Assembly (NCBI GenBank): GCA_035266225.1
Contig: DATFNV010000545.1
Span: 1-11,311, forward strand
From: DATFNV01 sp035266225
Lineage (GTDB): Bacteria; Planctomycetota; Planctomycetia; Gemmatales; Gemmataceae
Length of the DNA stretch: 11,311 nucleotides
Reading direction: 5' to 3'
The notes beneath the pieces were generated by a model, which was not told where the DNA came from, made no database searches, and saw only the letters and a list, made by a program, of their open reading frames with translations. The translations under genes were made by a program, and so were the position numbers. This document shows, piece after piece, positions 5,493-11,311 of this stretch (within the stretch, counting starts at the first letter, position 1; each line of letters opens with the position of its first letter).

Positions 5493-6838
5493 GTTCCGCC
5501 CAAAACCCGGACCCGGTCCCACACCACCAACAGCGCCAGCACGGCGACGGCCGACGCCAGGCAGGCCAAGCCTTCCCCCGCCAGCACCGGCGACACACCC
5601 CAGGTGTCGGCCCCCCAGCCGACGCACAGGTTGCCCGGCGGCATGGCCCCGCAGATGATGATTGACCAGATACCCATCACCCGGCCGCGGTTATCGTCGT
5701 TGGTGCTGAGCTGCACCATCGATTGGCTGGTGGCGTTGAACAGCACCAGGCCGAACCCCACGACCGCGCAGCCGGCCACCGCCGCCACCATCTCCCGGAC
5801 CAATGCCAGGCCGCACAGGCCGGCGGCGGCCGCCGCCACCGCGGCGATGAGGAACGGCCGGCGCCAGCGCGGCCCGGAGAACGCCGCCAACGTGAACGCC
5901 GCCAGCAGCGCCCCGCAACCGGTGCCGACCAGCAGCTGACTGTAGCCCGCGCCATGCTCCAGGGCGTCCGCCCCCGGCGCCTCCGTCAGGGCCGTCCCCT
6001 GTCCGGCGAGCGTGGAGTCGGCGAGGGCGGGCAGCAGGGTCAGGAACGGCCAGCCGAACAGCGAAATGAGCCCGGTCATCGCCATCAGGCAGGCCAGCGC
6101 CGGCCGGCGGGCGACGTGGCCCCAGCCGTCCAGCAGCGCCCGCAGGCCGGGCCGCGGCGGGCTGCGCGACGTGCCGCTGACGTCCATCAGCGCCAGCGCC
6201 GCCAGCACGGCGACGAAGCTGAGGCCGTTGATGAGGAAGCAGTGTCCCGGCCCCAGGCGGGTCAGCATCAGCCCGCCGATCGCCGGCCCCATCACCCGCG
6301 CCGCGTTGAACAAGAGAGAGTTGAGGGCGACGGCGTTGACCAGGTCCTCGCGCCCGACCATGTCCATGACGAACGACAGCCGCGCCGGCAGGTCGATGGC
6401 GTTGACCACGCCAACAGCCAGGCTGATGGCCAGCAGCTGCCAGGTCGTGACGTGCCCGCTCAGCACCAGGCCGCCCAGCAGCACCGCCAGCAGCAGCAGC
6501 GCCGCCTGCGTCGTGAAGATGAGCGCCCGCTTCGACACGCGGTCGGCCAGCGCCCCGCCCCAGGCGCCCAGGAAGAACGTCGGCAGGATTTGCGCCGTCG
6601 CGATCAGCGCCGGCCACTGCGACTGGCCCGTCAGGCGGTAGGCCAGCCACATCAAGGCCGTCGTCTGCACCCACGAGCCGATCACCGAGACCAGTTGGCC
6701 GAAGAAGTAAAGCCGGTAATTGCGGTGCCGTAAGGCGCGGAAAGGGAGCGCCCACCAGGGGAGCGCGGAGAGCAGGGGCGAGTCTTCGCTCGATGTCGAT
6801 TCCGGGGCGGCTGCGGCAGTGCTTCCTTCGGCGACCAT
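5480..6838 (-). CDS. MFS transporter, EntS/MFS_3-like exporter
   Basis: This 452-residue integral membrane protein has about 12 predicted helices after a hydrophilic N-terminus of some 33 residues. Seen: the MFS loop 2-3 motif GAWGGALADRVSKR (91-104), and the segment LVNAVALNSLLFNAARVMGPAIGG (166-189) that is typical of the EntS-like MFS_3 / 'transmembrane secretion effector' group (Pfam PF05977). A long polar loop (about 273-297) follows helix 7. The family exports siderophores, drugs or other small molecules by proton antiport; the substrate here is not inferable. The ATG at 6838 lacks a convincing ribosome binding site, but no later start would keep the first membrane helix complete. The gene is a single unit, convergent with flotillin and divergent from the UPF0316 gene. 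Confidence 0.88.
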   Translation of the reverse strand: MVAEGSTAAAAPESTSSEDSPLLSALPWWALPFRALRHRNYRLYFFGQLVSVIGSWVQTTALMWLAYRLTGQSQWPALIATAQILPTFFLGAWGGALADRVSKRALIFTTQAALLLLAVLLGGLVLSGHVTTWQLLAISLAVGVVNAIDLPARLSFVMDMVGREDLVNAVALNSLLFNAARVMGPAIGGLMLTRLGPGHCFLINGLSFVAVLAALALMDVSGTSRSPPRPGLRALLDGWGHVARRPALACLMAMTGLISLFGWPFLTLLPALADSTLAGQGTALTEAPGADALEHGAGYSQLLVGTGCGALLAAFTLAAFSGPRWRRPFLIAAVAAAAAGLCGLALVREMVAAVAGCAVVGFGLVLFNATSQSMVQLSTNDDNRGRVMGIWSIIICGAMPPGNLCVGWGADTWGVSPVLAGEGLACLASAVAVLALLVVWDRVRVLGGTRES

Positions 6839-6869
6839 GAGGTCAGGCTACCGCGGCCGCGCGGGGGGT

Positions 6870-6905
6870 CAAGGCCAACCGCCGCGGGCCGGGCAGTTGG
6901 CCTTG
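6870..6905. repeat. 10-bp-arm inverted repeat in the divergent MFS/UPF0316 region
   Basis: CAAGGCCAAC (6870-6879) and GTTGGCCTTG (6896-6905) are exact reverse complements around a 16-base GC-rich spacer. The site lies 32 bases upstream of the MFS start codon. Its right arm overlaps the -35 of the candidate plus-strand promoter, as an operator would. Confidence 0.6.
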
Positions 6906-6931
6906 CGGGGGTCGCGGGCCGTGGCTAAAAC
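6903..6931 (+). promoter_or_regulatory. Candidate promoter of the UPF0316 gene
   Basis: TTGCGG (6903-6908) and TAAAAC (6926-6931) are spaced by 17 bases. The match is modest (3 of 6 and 4 of 6), but the spacing is ideal. A start near 6938 would leave a leader of about 55 bases. Confidence 0.35.
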
Positions 6932-6978
6932 GCCCCGCTCGTTTCCCGGTCCATGTCGGTGTCGCCGTCCGTCCATCC

Positions 6979-6987
6979 AGGAGGGAG
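6979..6987 (+). promoter_or_regulatory. Ribosome binding site that decides the GTG start of the UPF0316 gene
   Basis: AGGAGGGAG contains GGAGG 8 bases before the GTG at 6993. The frame is open back to 6720, but that extension overlaps the divergent MFS gene and no better site is seen. Confidence 0.7.
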
Positions 6988-6992
6988 CCGCC

Positions 6993-7694
6993 GTGCTCGT
7001 GTTCGCCGACTCCACAGCCCCCGTGTCGCCCTTCCTGCCCGGCCTGGTCTTCGTGGCGGAACTGTGTGTGGTGACCCTCAGCACGGTCCGCATCATCTGC
7101 CTGGGCCGCGGCCAGAAGGTGCTCGCCTCGGCCATCGGCTTCTTCGAGGTCAGCATCTGGCTGTTCGCCATCGGCCAGATCATGCAGAACCTCAGCAACC
7201 TCGGCTGCTACCTCGGCTTCGCGGGTGGCTTCACGGCCGGCAATTTCCTCGGCGTCCTGGTCGAGAAGCGCCTGGGCATCGGCACCCTGGTCGTCCGAGT
7301 CATCACGGCCCGGGAGGCAGTCGGGCTGGCGGAGCGGCTGCGGGCGGCGCACTACGGCGTCACCTCCCTCGAGGGCCGGGGGGCGGCCGGCCCCGTCACC
7401 GTCGTGCTGACCGTCATCCCGCGCAAGGAACTGGCCGGGGTCGTGGCCATCATCAAGGGGTTCGACCCGCGCTGCTTCTACTCGGTGGACGACGTCCAGT
7501 CCGCCGAGGCGGGCGTTTTCCCGCGGCCGCGCGGCGGCCTGCGGGGCGTGGTCCCGGCCCCTCTGCTCCGGCTCAGCGCGCGCCTGCCGCGGGCCCTCGC
7601 CCGGCCGGCCCGCGTGGAACTGGCCCGCGTGTGCGTTCCCCTGCCGGAGTCGGTGCCCCTCGACAGCTCGGAAGGTCCAGCGGAAGCCCCGTGA
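6993..7694 (+). CDS. UPF0316 (DUF5698/DUF2179) membrane protein
   Basis: This 233-residue protein starts at GTG. It has three membrane helices at about 12-33, 42-64 and 68-90, with the core TVRIICLGRGQKVLASAIGFFEV and GGFTAGNFLGVLVEKRLGIG that I associate with the UPF0316/DUF5698 family. A soluble DUF2179-type domain follows (about 95-170), ending in IIKGFDPRCFYSVDDVQ. DUF2179 domains also occur at the C-terminus of YitT-type membrane proteins; the molecular role is unknown. Beyond residue 172 there is an Arg/Pro/Ala-rich tail of about 60 residues that most relatives probably lack. The start is supported by GGAGG 8 bases upstream of the GTG. The gene is divergent from the MFS exporter, and its stop codon lies inside the terminator stem-loop, so it is a single-gene unit. 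Confidence 0.85.
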   Translation: MLVFADSTAPVSPFLPGLVFVAELCVVTLSTVRIICLGRGQKVLASAIGFFEVSIWLFAIGQIMQNLSNLGCYLGFAGGFTAGNFLGVLVEKRLGIGTLVVRVITAREAVGLAERLRAAHYGVTSLEGRGAAGPVTVVLTVIPRKELAGVVAIIKGFDPRCFYSVDDVQSAEAGVFPRPRGGLRGVVPAPLLRLSARLPRALARPARVELARVCVPLPESVPLDSSEGPAEAP

Positions 7695-7723
7695 CAAGCG
7701 GACGGCCGACGGGGCGCTTTTTT
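7686..7723 (+). terminator. Intrinsic terminator of the UPF0316 gene
   Basis: GCCCCGT (7686-7692) pairs with ACGGGGC (7709-7715) around a 16-base loop, and six T residues follow at 7718-7723. The stem begins in the last coding codons and the loop contains the stop-codon end. Confidence 0.7.
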
Positions 7724-7734
7724 CGATTTGTTGC

Positions 7735-7762
7735 TTGACGGCCTGTGCCAACCTGGTATCTT
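7735..7762 (+). promoter_or_regulatory. Promoter P1, upstream of the structured short transcript
   Basis: TTGACG (7735-7740, 5 of 6) and TATCTT (7757-7762, 4 of 6) are separated by 16 bases. The predicted start, near 7769, falls at the base of the terminator-like hairpin that begins at 7771. Confidence 0.55.
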
Positions 7763-7768
7763 CATATT

Positions 7769-7836
7769 CGGTCCCGCCGTTGAACGACTTCGGTGATTGG
7801 GCGACGCCGAAGCTGCTCCGGCGGGACTCTTTTTTC
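7769..7836 (+). ncRNA. Candidate small RNA or leader attenuator ending in an intrinsic terminator
   Basis: GTCCCGCCG (7771-7779) pairs perfectly with CGGCGGGAC (7819-7827), and six T residues follow at 7830-7835. Within the loop CTTCGG (7788-7793) pairs with CCGAAG (7807-7812), giving a two-part rod with an internal loop. A promoter (7735-7762) points straight into it, so the transcript would be about 65 bases, nearly all hairpin. A separate promoter (7891-7919) is available for the downstream STAS gene, which favours an independent small RNA. A transcription attenuator for the STAS gene is the alternative. I do not recognise it as a known RNA family. Confidence 0.5.
7819..7835 (+). terminator. 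T-tract of the candidate small RNA terminator
   Basis: The 3' arm CGGCGGGAC and the following TCTTTTTT make a textbook intrinsic terminator together with the 5' arm at 7771-7779. It would stop transcripts from P1 before the STAS gene. Confidence 0.65.
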
Positions 7837-7890
7837 CCCTTTTCAAATCTCCTGTCCGCAATTCTTCATCAAGAAAACTTAGGTCGATGC

Positions 7891-7919
7891 TTGACCCGTC
7901 AGCCGCCGGCGGTTAAAGT
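7891..7919 (+). promoter_or_regulatory. Promoter P2 of the STAS gene
   Basis: TTGACC (7891-7896, 5 of 6) and TAAAGT (7914-7919, 4 of 6) are spaced by 17 bases. The predicted start near 7926 gives a leader of about 80 bases. It shares TTGACCCG with the receiver-gene promoter at 8420. Confidence 0.55.
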
Positions 7920-8007
7920 AATATTCGCTTTGAATACCCCTGCCTGCCCACCCTGCCTCACCGGACAGAAACTCTGCGAACACCCTTTACAGAGAAGAGG
8001 CGTGACC

Positions 8008-8361
8008 ATGCCGTTGCATACCCCCAGCCACCCCCAGAACGTGACCTTCGACGGCCCCAGGGCGGTAATTCGTGTCAGCGACGCCCACCTCGGCAGCGCC
8101 GGCGACACCGCCCCCGGTCAGCGGCTGTACCGGCTGATCGAGGGCCTGGACCGCTCCGACGTGGCCCTGGACTTCGAGAACGTCCGCTTCCTGAGCAGCA
8201 TCGGTCTGTCGGTCCTGCTGACCCTCCACAAGCAGCTGCGCGCGGCCGGCGGACGGCTGGCTATCCTCAATGTCCAGCCTCCCATCTGGGAAATCTTCGT
8301 GGTCACCCGCCTGGTGACCGTTTTGGACGTCCACCCGAAGGACGCGCCGGCGCCGGTCTGA
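8008..8361 (+). CDS. STAS-domain anti-sigma factor antagonist
   Basis: This 117-residue protein is a single STAS domain of the SpoIIAA/RsbV type. Seen: the strand VALDFENVRF, the phosphorylation loop LSSIGLSVLLTLHKQL, and the following beta strand RLAILNV. By alignment with B. subtilis SpoIIAA (DSSG), Ser64 is the likely phospho-acceptor, the preceding Asp is replaced by Ser63, and Ile65 replaces the second Ser. In the family, the unphosphorylated antagonist binds an anti-sigma factor kinase and frees a sigma factor; no kinase or phosphatase partner lies in this window. The open frame extends back to 7735, but it would run through two promoters and the terminator hairpin. I therefore chose the ATG at 8008, which has AGAGG 7 bases upstream. 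The receiver-domain gene follows with its own promoter. Confidence 0.85.
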   Translation: MPLHTPSHPQNVTFDGPRAVIRVSDAHLGSAGDTAPGQRLYRLIEGLDRSDVALDFENVRFLSSIGLSVLLTLHKQLRAAGGRLAILNVQPPIWEIFVVTRLVTVLDVHPKDAPAPV

Positions 8362-8419
8362 CCTGCGGCGCTCCGCCTTGCCGTGTCGCGAAAATAAGGC
8401 GACCTCTGCCATCGTTTTC

Positions 8420-8448
8420 TTGACCCGGCCCGAAACGTGACCTATGAC
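8420..8448 (+). promoter_or_regulatory. Promoter of the receiver-domain gene
   Basis: TTGACC (8420-8425, 5 of 6) and TATGAC (8443-8448, 4 of 6) are separated by 17 bases. The -10 contains the in-frame ATG at 8444, which argues that translation begins later, at 8537. Confidence 0.55.
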
Positions 8449-8525
8449 TGACGGGTCCGGCGGGAATGCTCCTCGCGCGGCCCCGCAGGTCTCGAGGCCG
8501 GGCCGTGCGAGGGATTACACTCCTC

Positions 8526-8530
8526 AGGAG
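8526..8530 (+). promoter_or_regulatory. Ribosome binding site that decides the receiver-gene start
   Basis: AGGAG lies 6 bases before the ATG at 8537. The upstream in-frame ATG at 8444 lies within the promoter -10 box. Confidence 0.65.
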
Positions 8531-8536
8531 AATGGC

Positions 8537-8971
8537 ATGCGCCAGGAAGAGATCGTGCCGTCCGCCCCCCAACCCGCGACCTCCCCGACGGCGCTGCACG
8601 TCTTGCTCGTCGAGGACGACGAGTTGGTCGCCTTCAGCCTGGCGACGCTGCTCCGGCGGAGCGGCCATCGGGTGGACGTGGCGCACACCGGCGAGGCGGC
8701 CCTGGAAGTGGCCTCGGCGTGCCGGCCGCACATCGCCCTGGTGGACCTCGGCCTGCCGGACATGGACGGCTACGAAGTGGCCGGTCGTTTCCGCGGCCAG
8801 GAAGCTCTGCGCGGCGTCCTCCTGGTGGCCCTGACCGGCTGGAGCGACGACGAGAGCCGCCGACTCGGCGAAGAGGCCGGCTTCGCCTACTACCTCGACA
8901 AGCCCGTGGACTTCGCCGGGTTACACGGCGTGCTGGTGCGCGCCGCCGCCTCCTCCCTCCCGCCGCGCTGA
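8537..8971 (+). CDS. Single-domain response regulator (receiver only)
   Basis: This 144-residue protein is one receiver (REC) domain with short tails and no output domain. Seen: the acidic pair Asp27/Asp28 in LLVEDDE, the phospho-acceptor Asp70 in LVDLGLPDMDGYE, the switch Thr100 in ALTG, and Lys122 in DKPVD. All the catalytic residues are present, so it should accept phosphate from a histidine kinase or a hybrid kinase, as CheY/Spo0F-type proteins do. No cognate kinase lies in the window. The start at 8537 follows AGGAG by 6 bases; the upstream ATG at 8444 lies in a promoter -10. It follows the STAS gene by 175 bases with its own promoter. Co-location of STAS and REC proteins suggests a partner-switch or phosphorelay link, but this is inference. 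Confidence 0.9.
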   Translation: MRQEEIVPSAPQPATSPTALHVLLVEDDELVAFSLATLLRRSGHRVDVAHTGEAALEVASACRPHIALVDLGLPDMDGYEVAGRFRGQEALRGVLLVALTGWSDDESRRLGEEAGFAYYLDKPVDFAGLHGVLVRAAASSLPPR

Positions 8972-9081
8972 CCCTTCCTCTTACCCTCGAATCGGCACCC
9001 GATTTGCACCCTGTCTCAGCGGCAAGTCGGGTGTCGGCGTCGGTCCCGTCCCCGATGGCCAGCGATACGGCCGACGGCATC

Positions 9082-9087
9082 GGGAGG
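9082..9087 (+). promoter_or_regulatory. Ribosome binding site supporting the ATG at 9097
   Basis: GGGAGG lies 9 bases before the ATG at 9097. An in-frame ATG at 9055 has no purine-rich site and would add only residues with no family similarity. Confidence 0.55.
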
Positions 9088-9096
9088 CAGAGGGTC

Positions 9097-9678
9097 ATGG
9101 CGACGGCAACCCATCGCGCGACACTGGTCGGCATCTTCGACACGCGGGAGAGCGCTCACCAGGCGGTTGAGGCGCTGCACCGGGCGGGCTTTACCAATCA
9201 CCAGATCACGATGGTGATGCACCACAAGGAACAGGCGAGACTGCAGGTCACCGACCTTGACGCCGCGAAGGCGGCGCAGGTGACCGGGGAGTCGAAAGCG
9301 GGCCGGGGGTTGGCCTACGGGGCGGTGGCGGGCGGCCTGCTCGGCGGGGCCATTGCCGCCGCCACGGTGCTCATCCCCGGCTTCGGCTGGGCGTTCCTGG
9401 CGGGCGGCTTGATCGCCCTGCCGCCCATCGCCAGCGTGGTCTCGGGCGTCGTCGGCGGGGCGGTCGGCGGCGGCCTCGTCGGCGCCCTGGTCGGCCTCGA
9501 CTTCCCGGAACACGAGGCCATCCTCTACGAGCGCGAGCTGAAGGCCGGCCGTGTTCTGGTCGGCGTCCGCGCGGGCGACCGGGCCGACGAAGCCTGGGAC
9601 ATCCTCCGCCTCTGCGGCGGCCGGGAGTTGGAACACGACCTCGTGCCGCCCCCGCTGCCCGAGGACACGGGGGTCTGA
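9097..9678 (+). CDS. General stress protein-like (YflT-type) glycine-rich membrane protein
   Basis: The 193-residue protein opens with a small alpha/beta domain, LVGIFDTRESAHQAVEALHRAGFTNHQITMV (about 10-40). This is the pattern of the YflT/GsiB-17M 'heat-induced stress protein' domain (Pfam PF11181). Two glycine/alanine-rich hydrophobic stretches follow (about 72-92 and 97-134) with glycine-zipper spacing, then a second alpha/beta segment (AGRVLVGVRAGDRADEAWDILRLCGG, 150-175). The layout, a soluble domain around a Gly-rich membrane hairpin, is common in proteins annotated as general stress proteins; biochemical function is unknown. I chose the ATG at 9097 because of GGGAGG 9 bases upstream. 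The frame opens at 8719 but overlaps the receiver gene. No clear promoter was assigned. The gene ends just before the 46-bp palindrome, facing ilvD. Confidence 0.75.
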   Translation: MATATHRATLVGIFDTRESAHQAVEALHRAGFTNHQITMVMHHKEQARLQVTDLDAAKAAQVTGESKAGRGLAYGAVAGGLLGGAIAAATVLIPGFGWAFLAGGLIALPPIASVVSGVVGGAVGGGLVGALVGLDFPEHEAILYERELKAGRVLVGVRAGDRADEAWDILRLCGGRELEHDLVPPPLPEDTGV

Positions 9679-9690
9679 TCGCCGGACGGT

Positions 9691-9736
9691 GCCGCTTGCG
9701 GCTTAGCGTTCGCGCGAACGCTAAGCCGCAAGCGGC
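9691..9736. repeat. 46-bp perfect palindrome between convergent genes
   Basis: The arms at 9691-9713 and 9714-9736 are exact reverse complements, 23 bases each, with no spacer. Each arm also holds a smaller self-pairing unit: GCCGCTTGCGGC at 9691-9702 and GCCGCAAGCGGC at 9725-9736. It starts 13 bases after the stress-protein stop and ends one base before the ilvD stop codon. No T-run follows on either side, so it is more like a REP-type element or a bidirectional 3'-end hairpin than a classical terminator. Confidence 0.9.
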
Positions 9737-9737
9737 T

Positions 9738-11311
9738 TCACGTCGTCACCGCCCCTTCCGAGGCCGAGCGCACCGTGCGCGCGTACTTGGCCAGCACGCC
9801 GCGCTTCACGCGCGGCTCCGGCTTGGTCCAGCCCGCGCGCCGCTTCGCCAATTCCCCCTCCGCTACCTCCAGCGTCAGCGCCTTGGCGTCGGCGTCGATG
9901 GCGATCGGGTCGCCGTCCTTGACGAAGGCGATCGGCCCGCCGACCCACGCCTCCGGCGCGACGTGCCCCACCACCAGGCCGTGCGTGCCGCCGGAGAAGC
10001 GGCCGTCGGTCACCAGGCCGATGCAGTCACCCAGCCCCTGCCCCACCAGCGCCGCCGTCACCGACAGCATCTCGCGCATGCCGGGGCCCCCCACCGGACC
10101 CTCGCCGCGGATCACCACCACGTCGCCCGGCTTGATATCGCGCTTCTGGATGGCCGCGAAACACACCTCCTCGCCGTCGAACACCTTCGCTGGGCCAGTG
10201 ATCTTCCGCTTCTTCAGCCCGGCCACCTTCGCCACCGCCCCCTCCGGAGCCAGGTTGCCGTGCAGGATGACCAGGTGTCCCGAGGGGTACACGGGGTCGG
10301 CCAGCGGCTTGACCACGTTCTGCTTGCGCCGGTAGATGCTCGGCACCTTGTCGAGGTTCTGCGCCAGTGTCCCCCCGGTGACGGTCAGGCAGTCGCCGTG
10401 CAGGAAGCCGGCCTCGAGCAGCGCCTTCATCACGGCCGGGGTGCCGCCGACGCGGTAGAGGTCGTTCATGACGTAGCGTCCGGCCGGCTTCAGGTCGGCC
10501 AGGTGCGGCACCTTGCCGCCGATGCGGTCGAAGTCGGCCAGCGTCCACTCGACCTCGGCCTCGCGCGCGATGGCCATCAGGTGCAGCACCGCGTTGGTCG
10601 AGCCGCCCAGGGCCAGCACCACCGTGTAGGCGTTCTCCAGAGATTTGCGAGTGATGACATCGCGAGGCTTGACGTCGCGCTCGATGAGGCGAAGCAGCGC
10701 CTGCCCGGCCAGGAAGGTTTCGCGTTCCTTGGCGGCGGACACGGCGGGGTAGACGGCGTCGTAGGGAAGCGACATGCCCATCGCCTCGATGGCGCTGGAC
10801 ATGGTGTTGGCGGTGTACATGCCGCCGCAGGAGCCGGCCCCGGGGCAGGCCTCGCACTCGACGCGGTAGACCCCCTCGGCGTCGAGCTTGCCCGCCTGGT
10901 ACTGCCCGACCGCCTCGAAGATGCTGACGATGTCGATGTCGCCGCCGTCGGGGCCGGTGCCGGGCAGGATGCTGCCGCCGTAGACGAAGAGGCTCGGGAT
11001 GTTGAGCCGGGCCATCGCCATGACGCAGCCGGGCATGTTCTTGTCGCAGCCGCCGACCGCGATCAGGCCGTCATGGTTCATGCCGGCCGCGACGACTTCC
11101 AGGCTGTCGGCAATCACCTCGCGCGACACCAGACTGTAGCGCATCCCCTGGTGGCCCATCATGATGCCGTCGGAGGCGGTCGGGGCGCCGAACAGCTGCG
11201 GCACTCCGCCGGCGGCGCGGACCCCTTCGTAAGCCTTGCGCGCCAGGCGGTCGAGGTGAGCGTTGCAGGGGGTGATGTCGCTGAAGAGCGAGGCGACCCC
11301 GACCATCGGCC
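9738..11311 (-). CDS. ilvD: Dihydroxy-acid dehydratase, 5' end beyond the window
   Basis: This catalyses dehydration of 2,3-dihydroxy-3-methylbutanoate and -pentanoate to the 2-oxo acids in valine, isoleucine and leucine synthesis. Numbering from the Met codon at 11306, the iron-sulfur cysteines are Cys14 (TPCN), Cys87 (GGCDKNMPG) and Cys160 (GSCGGMYTANTM). Asp46 (ASDGI), Asp88 and Lys89 form the metal site, and DGRFSGGTHG carries the expected catalytic serine near the C-terminus. The codon before that Met reads Pro, giving PMVGVAS, which matches the internal KPxVGVAS segment of the family. The Met is therefore not the start, and roughly 40 N-terminal residues lie past the right edge. IlvD is distinguished from the Edd-type dehydratases by the overall motif pattern. 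The gene is convergent with the stress-protein gene. Confidence 0.95.
   Translation of the reverse strand, partial: PMVGVASLFSDITPCNAHLDRLARKAYEGVRAAGGVPQLFGAPTASDGIMMGHQGMRYSLVSREVIADSLEVVAAGMNHDGLIAVGGCDKNMPGCVMAMARLNIPSLFVYGGSILPGTGPDGGDIDIVSIFEAVGQYQAGKLDAEGVYRVECEACPGAGSCGGMYTANTMSSAIEAMGMSLPYDAVYPAVSAAKERETFLAGQALLRLIERDVKPRDVITRKSLENAYTVVLALGGSTNAVLHLMAIAREAEVEWTLADFDRIGGKVPHLADLKPAGRYVMNDLYRVGGTPAVMKALLEAGFLHGDCLTVTGGTLAQNLDKVPSIYRRKQNVVKPLADPVYPSGHLVILHGNLAPEGAVAKVAGLKKRKITGPAKVFDGEEVCFAAIQKRDIKPGDVVVIRGEGPVGGPGMREMLSVTAALVGQGLGDCIGLVTDGRFSGGTHGLVVGHVAPEAWVGGPIAFVKDGDPIAIDADAKALTLEVAEGELAKRRAGWTKPEPRVKRGVLAKYARTVRSASEGAVTT

Noticed and set aside
3703..5598. 631-residue minus-strand open frame, Leu/Asp/Gly-rich, across the flotillin gene
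   Set aside because: It is the antisense shadow of the GC-rich flotillin coiled coil. It has low-complexity composition, no domain and no ribosome binding site, and it spans the convergent hairpin.
6720..6992. N-terminal extension of the UPF0316 frame
   Set aside because: It overlaps the divergent MFS gene and adds no recognisable sequence; the GTG at 6993 has GGAGG upstream.
7938..7958. CCCTGCCT direct repeat pair in the STAS leader
   Set aside because: Two 8-base copies in a C-rich leader could arise by chance, and no regulator context supports them.
7735..8007. N-terminal extension of the STAS frame back to 7735
   Set aside because: The extra residues do not resemble STAS proteins, and the frame would run through two promoters and an intrinsic terminator. 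The ATG at 8008 has a ribosome binding site.
8990..9005. AATCGG/CCGATT mini-hairpin after the receiver gene as terminator
   Set aside because: Only 6 bp with a 3-base loop and no T-run; too weak to call.
8719..9096. Long N-terminal extension of the stress-protein frame
   Set aside because: It overlaps the receiver gene in another frame and is Arg/Pro-rich noise. The ATG at 9097 has a ribosome binding site and the family domain starts just after.

Overview
The window is a stretch of a high-GC bacterial chromosome with compact, single-gene or two-gene transcription units. The gene mix (a YqiJ/YqiK-type NfeD-flotillin pair, STAS and receiver-only signalling proteins, a UPF0316 membrane protein, IlvD with the GRFSGGTHG signature) and the GC-rich codon use fit a planctomycete, perhaps a Gemmataceae-like one. 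This is inference; no rRNA or other taxonomic marker is present. No prophage, CRISPR array, transposase or tRNA was found.

Layout from left to right. Bases 1-229 hold no supportable gene, look less GC-rich than the rest and carry two hairpins. A minus-strand AlkP-superfamily phosphodiesterase (230-1528) is followed by a plus-strand operon of two small uncharacterised genes (1755-2174 and 2187-2675). A 330-base gap then holds two hairpins and a good sigma70-type promoter. That promoter reads into the NfeD-like membrane protein (3006-3701), which overlaps the flotillin gene (3694-5433) by 8 bases. A long hairpin separates the flotillin gene from a convergent MFS exporter gene (5480-6838). Divergent from the exporter is a GTG-started UPF0316 membrane protein (6993-7694) with an intrinsic terminator.

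Next comes a dense regulatory stretch: a promoter feeding directly into a branched hairpin with a T-tract (candidate small RNA or attenuator, about 7769-7836), a second promoter, and then a STAS anti-sigma-factor antagonist (8008-8361). A single-domain response regulator (8537-8971) has its own promoter. A general-stress-type glycine-rich membrane protein follows (9097-9678). A 46-bp perfect palindrome (9691-9736) separates it from a convergent, 5'-truncated ilvD that runs off the right edge.

Functionally, the NfeD-flotillin pair should build membrane microdomains. The STAS protein, receiver protein and YflT-like stress protein suggest a local group of signalling and stress genes. IlvD belongs to branched-chain amino acid synthesis, and the MFS protein is a small-molecule exporter. 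I do not see a proven new multi-gene system. The best candidates for something undescribed are the short structured transcript at 7735-7840, the uncharacterised gene pair at 1755-2675, and the His/Asp-rich loop in the NfeD-like protein.
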